From an uncultured Myxococcales bacterium (GTDB lineage: Bacteria; Myxococcota_A; Polyangia; Polyangiales; Polyangiaceae): a DNA stretch of 64,000 nucleotides. Shown piece after piece: positions 36,846 to 46,500 of the stretch; position 1 is the first letter of the stretch; each line of letters starts with the position of its first letter. A program made the translations under genes and the position numbers. The notes under the pieces are model-generated. The model saw only the letters and a list, made by a program, of their open reading frames with translations. It did no database searches and was not told where the DNA came from. The stretch lies in the NCBI GenBank assembly GCA_937949945.1, contig CALFEQ010000120.1:28887-92886 (forward strand). The letters run 5' to 3'.

Positions 36846-37208
36846 TCAGGTGTAGTCCTTCTCCATCCGCTCCTGATCCTCCTTGCAGCGGATGCACAGC
36901 GTCGTCTCGGGGCGGGCCTCGAGGCGCTTGATCGAGATCTCCTCGCCGCACTCCTCGCAGATACCGAAGGTGCCGTCCTCGATCTTGCGCAGAGCCTTCT
37001 CGATCTTGTCGAGGAAGACCTTCTCACGACCACGCAGCCGGAACGTGAACGACTGGAGGTACTCGCTCGAAGCGAGGTCCATCTCATCCGGCAGATCATT
37101 CGCATCGAGGGTCATGTCCTCCTCGAGCGTCTGCTTCGCCTTCTTCACGATTTCGTCGCGCTTCTCCGTGAGCAGCGTCTTGAACTTCTTGAGCTGGACC
37201 TTGTTCAT
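36846..37208 (-). CDS. DksA/TraR-type zinc-finger protein
   Basis: A 120-residue protein with a long N-terminal coiled-coil (KLLTEKRDEIVKKAKQTLEE) and a C4 zinc finger near residues 84-108 (FGICEECGEEIS then TTLCIRCKEDQE). It has the acidic tip region (DANDLPDEMDLASSE) that DksA-type factors insert into the RNA polymerase secondary channel. ATG at 37208 has GGAGG upstream and gives the standard DksA N-terminus. It most likely modulates transcription with or without ppGpp, by family analogy. It is convergent with uvrA across the hairpin at 36772-36805. Confidence 0.9.
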   Translation of the reverse strand: MNKVQLKKFKTLLTEKRDEIVKKAKQTLEEDMTLDANDLPDEMDLASSEYLQSFTFRLRGREKVFLDKIEKALRKIEDGTFGICEECGEEISIKRLEARPETTLCIRCKEDQERMEKDYT

Positions 37209-37650
37209 CCGACTGCCTCCGGCGCCGTTTCGGCTAGACCGTCTGGGCGTTGTTGGACCGTGCGAGGCATCGCCCATCTGCCTCAGCCGTTCGAAGCCCG
37301 TGAGAGTAACCCTCCCCCAAAGGGCCCGACACCTTAAACATCGCCTTCCGTGTGGTCAACGCCCTGCCTGACGCAACGCGGCTCGGGCCCTCGTTGGATT
37401 CACATCGCGAGCCAACGTGGGAGGCGAGCATAACCATCTTCCGGCCGTGCGACACCTCTGCACGTGTCCACGGGCATTTTCCCGCAGCCTTCTTTCAGAA
37501 GAGGGGGCCGAGGCCGGATTTTCCACAACTTTTCCAGGGGCCTGAGGACGCACTTTTGCTCACCAACTGGTCGGAACGGGGCTCATCGACCACCCCAACC
37601 GATCGCAGCCGCCTCTTGTTCCACGAAACGGCCCAAGTTAGCGCGCAGGG
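37209..37650. other. Divergent intergenic region
   Basis: About 440 bases between the DksA-like gene (minus) and the RNase HII-like gene (plus). I see no gene, tRNA or strong hairpin. Promoters for both sides must lie here, but no box is convincing. Confidence 0.5.
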
Positions 37651-38772
37651 GTGCCCCGAGCTCCCAAGCCGCCTCGATGGTCCGGTCTCCACTACGTCGG
37701 CATCGACGAGAACGGCATGGGACCACGGCTCGGGCCGCTCGTCGTGACGTCGGTGCTCGCGCGCGTCGACCCCGAGCGTGACGGCGCCCGCGTCGCCACG
37801 GCGAAGCCTCGCGGTGCGCTCGCGAAACGCATCGGCGACTCGAAGAAGCTCGTCGCGTTCGAGGACAACGCGCTCGGCGAGGCCTGGGCGCGCGCGATCG
37901 TGACGCACGCGCGCACCGCACGGCTCCGCCCGGGGATGACGGATGCGCTCCGTGACGCTCCGCGCAGCCCGACCGCTCTCTTGTCGAGCGTCGCGCTCGA
38001 CGGCGACGACGTGCTGCGCGCGGCATGTCCCTCCCACCACGAAGACATGTGCTGGGGGGACGAGGGTGAGGCGTTCACGTCGACGGACGAGGCCGTCGCG
38101 GACTGCGCCGCCGACCTCGAGCGCCTGCGGTCGCGCGGCGTCGACGTCGTGGGCGTGCGCGTCGCCGTCGTCTGCGCGCGCAAGCTCAACGAGGCCGTCG
38201 CTCGAGGGCTGTCGCGCTTCGACGTCGATCTCCACGCGATGGAACGCCTCGCGCTCCGCGCGCGCGAGGAGGCGGGCGAGGAGATTTACGCGCTCTGCGG
38301 CAAGGTCGGTGGCTTCGACTTCTACGGACCGCGCTTCGGTCCCCTCGCCGGCCGGCTCCACAGCGTGCTCGTCGAAGGTCGCGCACGCAGCGAGTATCAG
38401 TTCCCGGGCGTCGGCCGGCTCGCGTTCGTCCGCGACGCCGACGAGAGCCACCTCATCGTCGGGCTCGCCTCGCTCGTCGGCAAATGGGTCCGCGATCACC
38501 TCATGCGACGCGTCGTGCGCTGGCACCGTATGCGAGCGCCCGACGGCCATGACGTGCCGGAGGCGAGCGGGTACTACGATCCCGTCACGACACGGTTCAT
38601 CAGCGCGACGTCGCTCGTCCGAAAGAAGCTCCGCGTCGAGAGCGACTGCTTCGAGCGCACGAGCCTCACCGAGGCGGGCACGAGCCCGCGATCCTCGACG
38701 CGCAAGAAATCGCCTGCTCCACGCGAGGCACGCGAAGCGCGCGCGGCGGGCTCGCTCTTCGACGAACGATGA
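37651..38772 (+). CDS. Divergent RNase HII-like protein
   Basis: A 373-residue protein whose N-terminus reads YVGIDENGMGPRLGPLVVTSV, close to the type II RNase H motif G-[IV]-D-E-x-G-x-G-P-x-x-G-P. IGDSKKL follows near residue 62, like the DSK motif of RNase HII. A later segment (FDFYGPRFGPLAG) and a C-terminal region RFISATSLVRKKLRVESDCFER are not typical of the core family. The first Asp-Glu pair is intact, but the overall size and middle region diverge, so it may have another role. GTG at 37651 is the chosen start. It is not part of an obvious operon. Confidence 0.65.
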   Translation: MPRAPKPPRWSGLHYVGIDENGMGPRLGPLVVTSVLARVDPERDGARVATAKPRGALAKRIGDSKKLVAFEDNALGEAWARAIVTHARTARLRPGMTDALRDAPRSPTALLSSVALDGDDVLRAACPSHHEDMCWGDEGEAFTSTDEAVADCAADLERLRSRGVDVVGVRVAVVCARKLNEAVARGLSRFDVDLHAMERLALRAREEAGEEIYALCGKVGGFDFYGPRFGPLAGRLHSVLVEGRARSEYQFPGVGRLAFVRDADESHLIVGLASLVGKWVRDHLMRRVVRWHRMRAPDGHDVPEASGYYDPVTTRFISATSLVRKKLRVESDCFERTSLTEAGTSPRSSTRKKSPAPREAREARAAGSLFDER

Positions 38773-38777
38773 GCGCA

Positions 38778-38811
38778 CGCGCCCTCGCCGTCGGTCGACG
38801 ACGAGGGCGCG
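38778..38811 (+). terminator. Long hairpin after the RNase HII-like gene
   Basis: A 10-bp stem (CGCGCCCTCG with its complement) encloses an inner CGTCG/CGACG stem, and CTTTGG follows. It lies 6 bases after the stop codon at 38772. Confidence 0.65.
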
Positions 38812-38829
38812 CTTTGGCTCGTGCGCCGA

Positions 38830-40011
38830 CTACTTCTTCGGCTGCTCCCCCGCCGGAGCCGCGCTGCCGGCCGCCTTCGCGGCGGGAGCCGCCGCAGGAG
38901 GCGCGATGGAGAGGAGAGGCTTCATCTTCGCGATCGCCTCGTCCTTGCCGAGGCGCGCCTTGTCGCGCTGCGCGCCGTCCGCGGCGCGGAGCGCGTACTC
39001 CTCGTCGCCGACGCCCCACACGACGTTGCCCTTGCGCACGACGAGCATCTCGACCTTCGGGGCGGAGCCCTTGTCCTCGCCCACGTTCGGGACGATCACG
39101 TGCGCCGCCTCGTCGCCGAGGTTCGCGACGGGCAAGCTCCCCGGCTTCGAGCGGATCGTCTTGAAGACGTCCTTCGCCTGATCGACGTCGTCCTTCACGA
39201 TCGCGAGCACGCGCCACCGGCGATCACCGTCCTTGTAGAAGCCGACCGCGCCGGGCCCCGTCGCGTTCCAACCGAGCACGTCCTTCGGGTGGAACACGAT
39301 GCCGTTGGGGACACGGTTGTCCGTCGGGAGGATCTGGGCCGACGCCGGCAACGTCGTCTCGCCGGGCAAGCGCTGGCCGATCTCCTTTCCGACCGTCGTG
39401 AGGACCGCCTCGCTCGACTTCACGAGCTGCTCGGGCGACTCGTTCTCGTTCACGTACTGGAGCTCGGCGAGGTACTGACCACGCCACACGTACGCGCGCC
39501 CGGTGCCGATCGCGCCCGCGGCGCCGGCCGTGAGGGGCTTCGGCGTGGAAGGCTCGGCGGGGTCGCCGGCGACGACCCGCAGCGTGAACATCCCGTACGC
39601 GCCCGGCACGTCGGCGAACTGCGAGAGGTTCACCTCGACGGTGCCGCCCTTTCCGCTGCCGTCGACGTAGTGGAGCGAGACGACGCGCTTCAGACCGAAG
39701 CGCTTGTAGACCTCGCACTCTCCGTCGAATGCGGTCGTGCAGACCTCATCCATCGAGAGCTTGCCCTTCTCGCCGTACGTCTTGATCTCCCCCTGCGGGT
39801 CGACGCAGTAGCCGCCCGCCACCCTCGGCAACATCGAAGCGGAGACGGGGTCGGTGAGCTCGCCCCCTCCGTTCGCGCACGCACCTGCCGAAGCCGACGC
39901 CACCGTCGGAGGGGGAGGCGGAGGCGGATCCGACTTCGGCTTGTCGTCCTTGCACCCCGCGCAGAAGAAGAGAGGGAGCAAGGCAGCCAGGGAGTAGCGG
40001 GGAAGCGTCAT
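38830..40011 (-). CDS. Putative lipoprotein, DUF6599-like
   Basis: A 393-residue lipoprotein (LAALLPLFFCAGC) with a polyproline linker. The body includes GGYCVDPQGEIKTYGEKG, VVSLHYVDGSGKGGTVEVNL, and GAYGMFTLRVVAGD, consistent with the DUF6599 type of exported proteins. The function is unknown. ATG at 40011 is used; ATG at 40023 would add four residues. It is divergent from the minor-pilin operon, 234 bp away, so a link to pili is possible but not shown. Confidence 0.72.
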   Translation of the reverse strand: MTLPRYSLAALLPLFFCAGCKDDKPKSDPPPPPPPTVASASAGACANGGGELTDPVSASMLPRVAGGYCVDPQGEIKTYGEKGKLSMDEVCTTAFDGECEVYKRFGLKRVVSLHYVDGSGKGGTVEVNLSQFADVPGAYGMFTLRVVAGDPAEPSTPKPLTAGAAGAIGTGRAYVWRGQYLAELQYVNENESPEQLVKSSEAVLTTVGKEIGQRLPGETTLPASAQILPTDNRVPNGIVFHPKDVLGWNATGPGAVGFYKDGDRRWRVLAIVKDDVDQAKDVFKTIRSKPGSLPVANLGDEAAHVIVPNVGEDKGSAPKVEMLVVRKGNVVWGVGDEEYALRAADGAQRDKARLGKDEAIAKMKPLLSIAPPAAAPAAKAAGSAAPAGEQPKK

Positions 40012-40245
40012 GGGCCGTGTCATACCGAAGAGGAGTTTCGGATGCGAGCGGCGCCTTGCTCCACCGTCCTCCGAGCCTCGGGAGCCGGCGCCTATATAAG
40101 GAAGAGGCTCGAACCTTTTTTCGCAGCTCCGCAAAGGATTCGAAGTCGCCGGCCGTGGCTCGGCCGAAATCTTCGGCGCCCGCGAGGTGCGATGGCAGGG
40201 GCACATGACTTGCTTCGCCTGCCCCGAACCGCGCGAGCGGGAAGC

Positions 40246-40947
40246 ATGATGGAGGGGCGAAACGCACTTCGACGCAGGCGAGCGGCCAGGGGCTTCACCC
40301 TGTTGGAGCTCATGGTCGTCATCATCCTCGTCGGGATCCTCGCGGTGATCGCGACCCCGTCGATGACGCAGGCGAGGAACGATCGCATCGCGTTCGACTA
40401 CGCGCATCGCTACCAGCAGCTCCTCATCAAGGCGCGCGCGCGCGCGGCGGGGACCGGAGCGGCGCATCTCGTCTTGTTCGCACCGGGACAAGGCGGCCGA
40501 GGCTTCGCTCGGGCCTACGCGGCGCTCGACGGCGTCGCCACCCCCGGTCCTGCGCCGATCTCGTCGTGCAAGGGCCTGAACCAGTGGGCGCAGGCGCTCG
40601 TCGAGCCGCCTCCGGCGAACGCGCTTTCGGCGCGCATCATCGACTGGGTCGACCTCAATCGTCCCGGAATCAACGACGACATGGATCTCAGGGCGACACC
40701 GCGCTTCGGAGCGGGGAACCCGCCGAACGCCGTCAAAGCGCTCGCCGTGTGCATCACGCCTTCGGGCGTCACGTACGTCGGCGCGGGCGAGGACGCGTCG
40801 GCGGCCATCGACGCGATGCGCACCGCCGGACCGTTCAGCGGGCTCGCCGAGGTCTGGATCGAGCGGCACGCGGGAGGAACGCCGGTCGGCCTCCGCCGTC
40901 GCATCGTGATGACGGGCGGAGGTGCCCCACGTTTGAGGTCGGATTGA
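40246..40947 (+). CDS. Minor pilin, FimU/GspH-like
   Basis: A 233-residue protein with a type IV prepilin signal (RGFTLLELMVVIILVGILAV). The glycine before FTLLE marks the prepilin peptidase site, and Glu5 is present. It should be inserted in the inner membrane and processed by PilD. It starts the operon of overlapping genes 40246-47873. The start could also be the ATG at 40249. The downstream genes are PilV-, PilW-, PilX- and PilY1-like, which in other bacteria form the priming complex at the pilus tip. Confidence 0.9.
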   Translation: MMEGRNALRRRRAARGFTLLELMVVIILVGILAVIATPSMTQARNDRIAFDYAHRYQQLLIKARARAAGTGAAHLVLFAPGQGGRGFARAYAALDGVATPGPAPISSCKGLNQWAQALVEPPPANALSARIIDWVDLNRPGINDDMDLRATPRFGAGNPPNAVKALAVCITPSGVTYVGAGEDASAAIDAMRTAGPFSGLAEVWIERHAGGTPVGLRRRIVMTGGGAPRLRSD

Positions 40948-41546
40948 TGCGCGCGATGGCGAAGCGAGCTCGGTCCCGGGGTTACACCGTCGTCGAGGTG
41001 TTGAGCGCGATGACGCTCTTCGCGATCGGCGCAGCGGGCGTCATCGCGATGCAGCGCGTGACGATCAAGGGCGGCACCGACGCGCGCCGATTCGACGTGG
41101 CGACGAACATCGCGCGCGAGTGGCAGCACCGCCTCCAGGTGGACTCGTTCCGCTGGACCGCGCCGAACAGCGTCGAGACGACCTCGAACCGCTCGACGCG
41201 AACGCTGTGGCTCCGCACGGTCGAAGACACGAACGGGAGCCCGCCCGCATGGCGCGTCCCGGAGCGAGGCTCGCAGCCCATCCCGGGATACTCCTCCGCG
41301 TTCGACGCGATGGGCCGCGACGTCGACATCAAGGACGAGGAGCGGCTCTTCTGCGTCCAGTACCGCCTCAGCTGGATCGCGCCCGAGACCACCTCGGCGG
41401 CGACCGCGCTCATCCGCGCCGAGATCCGCGTCTTCTGGCCGCGACTCGAGTTCGGAACGCCGGACTGCGAGAACCTCACGCCCGACCCCAACCAGCACCA
41501 CTTCGTGCACCTGGCGACGACTCTCCGGGGGAACCCCACGCAATGA
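40947..41546 (+). CDS. Minor pilin, PilV-like
   Basis: A 199-residue protein with a prepilin-type N-terminus (SRGYTVVEVLSAMTLFAIG, Glu at the +5 position after the cleavage glycine). The ATG at 40947 shares a base with the preceding TGA. It contains long acidic C-terminal domains with two cysteines. PilV-like is based on order in the operon and on the weaker VVEVL variant of the prepilin motif. Confidence 0.85.
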   Translation: MRAMAKRARSRGYTVVEVLSAMTLFAIGAAGVIAMQRVTIKGGTDARRFDVATNIAREWQHRLQVDSFRWTAPNSVETTSNRSTRTLWLRTVEDTNGSPPAWRVPERGSQPIPGYSSAFDAMGRDVDIKDEERLFCVQYRLSWIAPETTSAATALIRAEIRVFWPRLEFGTPDCENLTPDPNQHHFVHLATTLRGNPTQ

Positions 41547-42868
41547 AGCGGCGCGCTCGTCTCCCTTCGACCTCCCGAGGCTTCACGCTCGTCGAGCTCA
41601 TGGTCTCGCTCGTCATGGGCTTGATCGTGGCGCTCGCCGCAGTGGCGTTGTCTCGTGCGGCGACGGCGACGTTCCACGAGCAGGCGCGCATCTCGGGCGT
41701 CGAGGCGCGCATCCGTGCGGCCTCGGAGCGGCTGCGGAGCGATCTCTCGCGCGTCGCGTTCATGTCGACGCCGAACATCCAGTGGGATCCGAAGGTCGCG
41801 AAGGTGCCCGGTGCAGACGCCTCGCCGGGGGCTCCCTATCGGGTGAGCCGCCTCGCCAACCTCACCGGCGTCCGGATCCTGACGACGCCCGTCGTCGGCA
41901 CGCACAACGATCTCACGCCCCACGAGCTGGTCATCGCCGGCAACCTCACGAGCAACGACGTCTACCGAGGCACCTGGATCGGCGAAGGCGCCGGCTGCGG
42001 CGGTGGACGGGGCGCGATCATCGAGCTCGACGCCCGAGCCGATCCCGCCGTGCGGCGAATGCTCAACGGGGAGACGTCCGACACGACGCTCATGACGCAG
42101 ATGGCCGAGCTCGTGTTCACGCCGGGGATGAGGATGGACCCGCAGGTCACGAACCGGCAGTACGCCGCGCAGGTGATGGATATGCGCGGCTGCTTCCACT
42201 ACGTCCTCGTCTGCTCGGTCCGCTCGCAGGGGCCGAACACGGTGACGATCGAGGTCGCCGGAGACGCGACGCGATCGCTGCTCACGCCCTCGGACACGGC
42301 CGGGGACGTCTGCGGGGCTCGGCTGATGGAGGAGGTCGCGATCGCGCCCATCCACCGGGTCCGCTGGTACATCGGCCCCGAGAGGGACGCCCGCCTGCTC
42401 GACCCGCAGATCGACGGTCAGGGCGAGCTCAAGTTCAACCTCTATCGCCAGCTCCTCGACGCGAGCACGGACGTCGACCCGCAGTCGGGCTCCGCGGACG
42501 TCGGACCGCCCGAGCTCGTCGCGGAGTACGCCGTGGACCTGAAGTTCGGCTTGAGCATCGACAGGTCTCTCAACACGACCCCCGACTGGCTCAACCTCGA
42601 CTTCGAGGCCCAGGCGGCGGACTTCGACACGTGGACGGCCCCGGCCACCACGACGGCGGCGACGCCGAACATCGGACCGCAGCGCATCCGGTCGATCCGC
42701 TACCGCCTCGCGTTCCGCACGCCCTTCGCCGATCGCAACGCCGATCTGCCGATGCCGGGAGGCACGAGCTACAAGTCGCGCTACCGGCTCGCCGACGGGA
42801 AGTACGCGCGAGTCCGCACGATCATGTCCGAGGTCGCCCTCTTCAACCAGTCGAAGGCGCTCTACTGA
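41543..42868 (+). CDS. Minor pilin, PilW-like
   Basis: A 441-residue protein with a prepilin motif SRGFTLVELMVSLVMGLIVA, unusually long as expected for PilW. Its start overlaps the stop of the previous gene (ATGA). Several cysteines (AGCGGGRGAI, MRGCFHYVLVCSV) may form disulfide bonds. It is likely the pilus priming-complex member located between PilV and PilX. Confidence 0.87.
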   Translation: MKRRARLPSTSRGFTLVELMVSLVMGLIVALAAVALSRAATATFHEQARISGVEARIRAASERLRSDLSRVAFMSTPNIQWDPKVAKVPGADASPGAPYRVSRLANLTGVRILTTPVVGTHNDLTPHELVIAGNLTSNDVYRGTWIGEGAGCGGGRGAIIELDARADPAVRRMLNGETSDTTLMTQMAELVFTPGMRMDPQVTNRQYAAQVMDMRGCFHYVLVCSVRSQGPNTVTIEVAGDATRSLLTPSDTAGDVCGARLMEEVAIAPIHRVRWYIGPERDARLLDPQIDGQGELKFNLYRQLLDASTDVDPQSGSADVGPPELVAEYAVDLKFGLSIDRSLNTTPDWLNLDFEAQAADFDTWTAPATTTAATPNIGPQRIRSIRYRLAFRTPFADRNADLPMPGGTSYKSRYRLADGKYARVRTIMSEVALFNQSKALY

Positions 42869-43563
42869 TGTCCCCTGCTCTGCGTTCGAACCGACGTCTT
42901 CGTCTCGCTCTCGTCCACGCGCGCGCGCGGCGCGACAGCGGCGGCGCCGTCCTCTTCATCGTGGCGATGACGCTCGCGGTGCTCGCGGTGATGGGCGTCT
43001 ACGGGCTCGGCGCGACCGCGACGGACATCCGCGCCGCCGGTCACATGCGCGAAGCCGCGCAGGCGCAGGCCGCGGCGGAGTACAGCCTGGGCCTCGTCGC
43101 AGAGAGCATCACCCCGCAGACGTCCGCAGAGGTCGTCCGGCTGATGCGGAGCGGCCAGACCGGCGTACAGGCGACGAAGTGCCGAACCGCCAACCCGTAC
43201 GACCCGACCACGAACGCCTCGCAGCGCGCGGCGCAAGCGTGCCTCTCCTGGAAGGAGGGCGACATGTTCACGATGTCGTCGAGCGTCAACGCCTGGCGAA
43301 AGGGCAACGTCACGGATCCGGCGAACTCGACGCTCTTCACCGACAGCTTCGGCCAGGTGCCGAACCGGCCGCACATCCGCGTCGAGATCACGAACCCGGT
43401 GGACATCCCGCCGCCTCCGGGCACGGGCCTCAATGACCGCTACACGTTCACGCAGGTCACCGTGACCACGTTCATCGACATGAAGCCGGCAGCGAACGCG
43501 CCGGCCGAGAGCTTGGTGGCCGGCCGCGGCAGGCTCACGATTGGTCCCTATTTCCGGCAGTGA
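42868..43563 (+). CDS. Minor pilin, PilX-like
   Basis: A 231-residue protein with an N-terminal hydrophobic helix preceded by a basic head (RRDSGGAVLFIVAMTLAVLA), fitting the PilX N-terminal (PilX_N) pattern GxxLF. A glutamate at the usual +5 position is not evident, which is also normal for PilX. ATG at 42868 shares a base with the preceding stop codon. It contacts PilY1 in other systems. Confidence 0.8.
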   Translation: MSPALRSNRRLRLALVHARARRDSGGAVLFIVAMTLAVLAVMGVYGLGATATDIRAAGHMREAAQAQAAAEYSLGLVAESITPQTSAEVVRLMRSGQTGVQATKCRTANPYDPTTNASQRAAQACLSWKEGDMFTMSSSVNAWRKGNVTDPANSTLFTDSFGQVPNRPHIRVEITNPVDIPPPPGTGLNDRYTFTQVTVTTFIDMKPAANAPAESLVAGRGRLTIGPYFRQ

Positions 43564-43577
43564 TTTGGAGGGCGCGC

Positions 43578-46500
43578 ATGCGACGCAAGAGTCCGATGCA
43601 ACGACGCATGATGCTGGCGCTCGCCGGCGCTGGTGCCGCCGTCCTCGTCCCGAAGGACGCGGACGCGCAGAGCGGCAACGTGCAGCGTCCGATGCCGGAC
43701 GTGCTCCTCCTCGTCGACACGTCGGGATCGATGGAGCGAATGCACGACGGCTCGCTTCCGGGTGAGAGGACGTTCGGGGCGGTCCCGAGCGAGTGCGTAC
43801 CGGGCGTCGAGTCCTACCCGAACCGGTGGGGCATGCTCCTCCAGGCGCTCACGGGCAACATGCAGCCGTTCTACAGCTGCGCCAAACAGAGCCGCACGAG
43901 CGACGCCTTCCGGAACGAGTACAAGATCAACGACATCGCGCCGTACGACACGCAGGCCGAGTACTTCCTTCCCTACCACCGGCCGCTCACCGGCATCCGA
44001 GCAGGAACCCTCGACACCGTCTGCGCGATCGGCCCGCACCGTCTTCCGGGCGCTCCGACGGGCAGCGGCGTCGGTCCGGGCAGGCTCGGGTACGCGACCG
44101 TCGCCGGGCAGGGCGGCGACGTGACGGACTTCCCCGACGACGCGCTCATCACGGCGAAGTGGACGCACATGGAGCAGCGGTACGCGGTCAACGCGCCGCT
44201 CGATTCACCGCTGGGCAACAACGCGTGCGTCTTCGATCAATCCAACGATGGACAGCTCGACGCGGCACGCGACTACGTCCGCTTCGCGCTGATGACCTTC
44301 GACAGCGACGTCGAGCCGGGCATCGGCGTCAACGGCGGGATCTGGCCGCCGCAGAACGGGATCGACGCCACCAACCCGTTCCTCGGCCAGTGGAGCTACC
44401 TGCGATCGAGCGCGAACCCGGCGGGCGGGGGACCGGCCTCCGGCCTCCCGATGGACTGCATCGGTCCGAACCTGCCCTTCGAGGTCGGCGCGCGCCACTG
44501 GGGAGCGCCGCCGTGGGAAGGGCGCATGGTGCCGTTCCCGCCGCCGGACGCGACGCTCCACGAGATCCACGAGACGAACGAGCGCATCCAGCGCGTCCTC
44601 CTCGCGACGCGTCCGTACGGCGCGACGCCGATCGACGCGATGCTGGACGATGCTCGCGACTACCTCTGGTACAACCCGATCGGCCCGTCGTCCTCCGACC
44701 CGTACGTGAGGGACGCGGGCTGCCGCGACCGCTACATCATCCTGCTCACGGACGGCGCGCCCAACCTCAACATGCGTCCTTCGTGCGAAGGGCCCGGGGG
44801 CGTGTGCCCGATCAATGGCACGGCGGCGGACATCGCCAAGGCGATGTACGACGACACGTCCCGGCGCGTGACGACGTTCGTGATCGGCTTCTCCGTCAAC
44901 GGTGAGTCGGGCGTCGGTGGTGACGGGTTCCCGCCCCCCTTCGACCAGCCCCCCAACAACAACTGCAAGGCGTGGTACGCGAGCTTCGGCAACGACCCGC
45001 AGGCGATGGCGAGCGCGTGCACGGCCAATCCGCCGCCGCCGAACACGGCCGCTGCGGCCTGCTGCGTGCTGAACGAGATCGCCTACAAGGGATCGGGCGG
45101 CGAGACGGGCCCGTTCTTCGCCGAGTCGCAGGCGGACATCGTCCTCTCGTTCGGCAAGATCCTCGCGGCCGTCACGAAGGCGGTCTCCACCCGAACGGTC
45201 CCCGCGGCCACTCCCACGGCGTACGTCCCGCCGGGCTTCACGGCCACGACGACGGCCGAGTTCCTCGCGTCGTTCATCCCCAACGCGCAGAAGCCCTGGT
45301 CGGGCGAGATCGTCCGCCATCGCGCGGTCTGCGAAGCCACGGAGGCCAATCAACCGAAGACGGCCGTCGACAGGCCGCCGAACCCGGCCGAGGGTGACAG
45401 CATGGCGGTGAACCTCGCCGCCCAATCGGCGGAAAATCGCCTCTTCCTCACGTTCATCCCGGATCCGTTCAGCGTGGGCCCGGGGGTCAATCCGCCGACG
45501 GACACGGCGATCGACGCCGCGGGCACCATTCGCCCCTTCTATACGGAGATCACGCCCACCCCGAACGAAGACGGTGCCCCCAAGCAGACCGGCGTGGAAG
45601 TGAGCGGGTTGGGCTGGGAGCTGAGGAACGAGCCCAACATCCGCCTCGCGCTCGACATCGACAAGAGGACGTGCAAGCGCGGCCGAGCCGCGAGTACGTC
45701 GGGCAGCGGTACGATCGAGATCCCGGCGCTCGATCTCGACGACGGACAGGCTTGCACCGACGTGGTGCTCGGCTTCCTGACCGGCCACCCCGGGGACATC
45801 AACAAGAGGGGAACGGTCTCCGGAGGTCTCCAGGCGGAGTACAACTTCAACGTCCGGTGCAGGCTGGCGGGCGGTACGCCGTCGGCCGGAACGTGCTCGA
45901 TCTCCGGCCAGAGCTGCAACGTCGGCGCGAACGACTGCCCGGTCGCAGGCGAAGTCTGCGTCCCGAACTGTGCGCCGCTCGGCGCGATCTACCGCGCCAA
46001 CCCGGTCGTCATCGGTCCGCCGGACGCGCTTCTCCGCGAGCAGGGATACCGTGACTTCCAGGCCGCTCACGCAAGGCGCAAGCCGGTCCTGTTCGCGGTG
46101 ACGACCGACGGCATCCTCCACGCCTTCAAGGCGACCGAGCAGGCGGCGGGCGCCCATCACGAGCTCTGGTCGTTCGTCCCGCCCGCGGTGCTTCCCAAGC
46201 TCGCGAGCAACTATCCCGCCGGCAACCAGATCCTCCTCGACGGCACGCCGGTCGTGAAGGACACGGTCTGGGATCGCGCCGTCACGGATCCCGACTTCGA
46301 CAAGGGCACCAAGTGGCACACGACGCTGGTGGCCGGCCTCGGCGAGGGTGGCGGCTACTACGCCCTCAACGTGACGGACGCGGACTGCAGCCAGCGCGAC
46401 CCGGCGGTCAACCGAGGCGAGTGCGCCGTCCAGACGGGCGCCACCGGATACGACATCCCGGCGAAGGGCGACCTCGACCAAGCGGGGCGCTCGAGGAACG

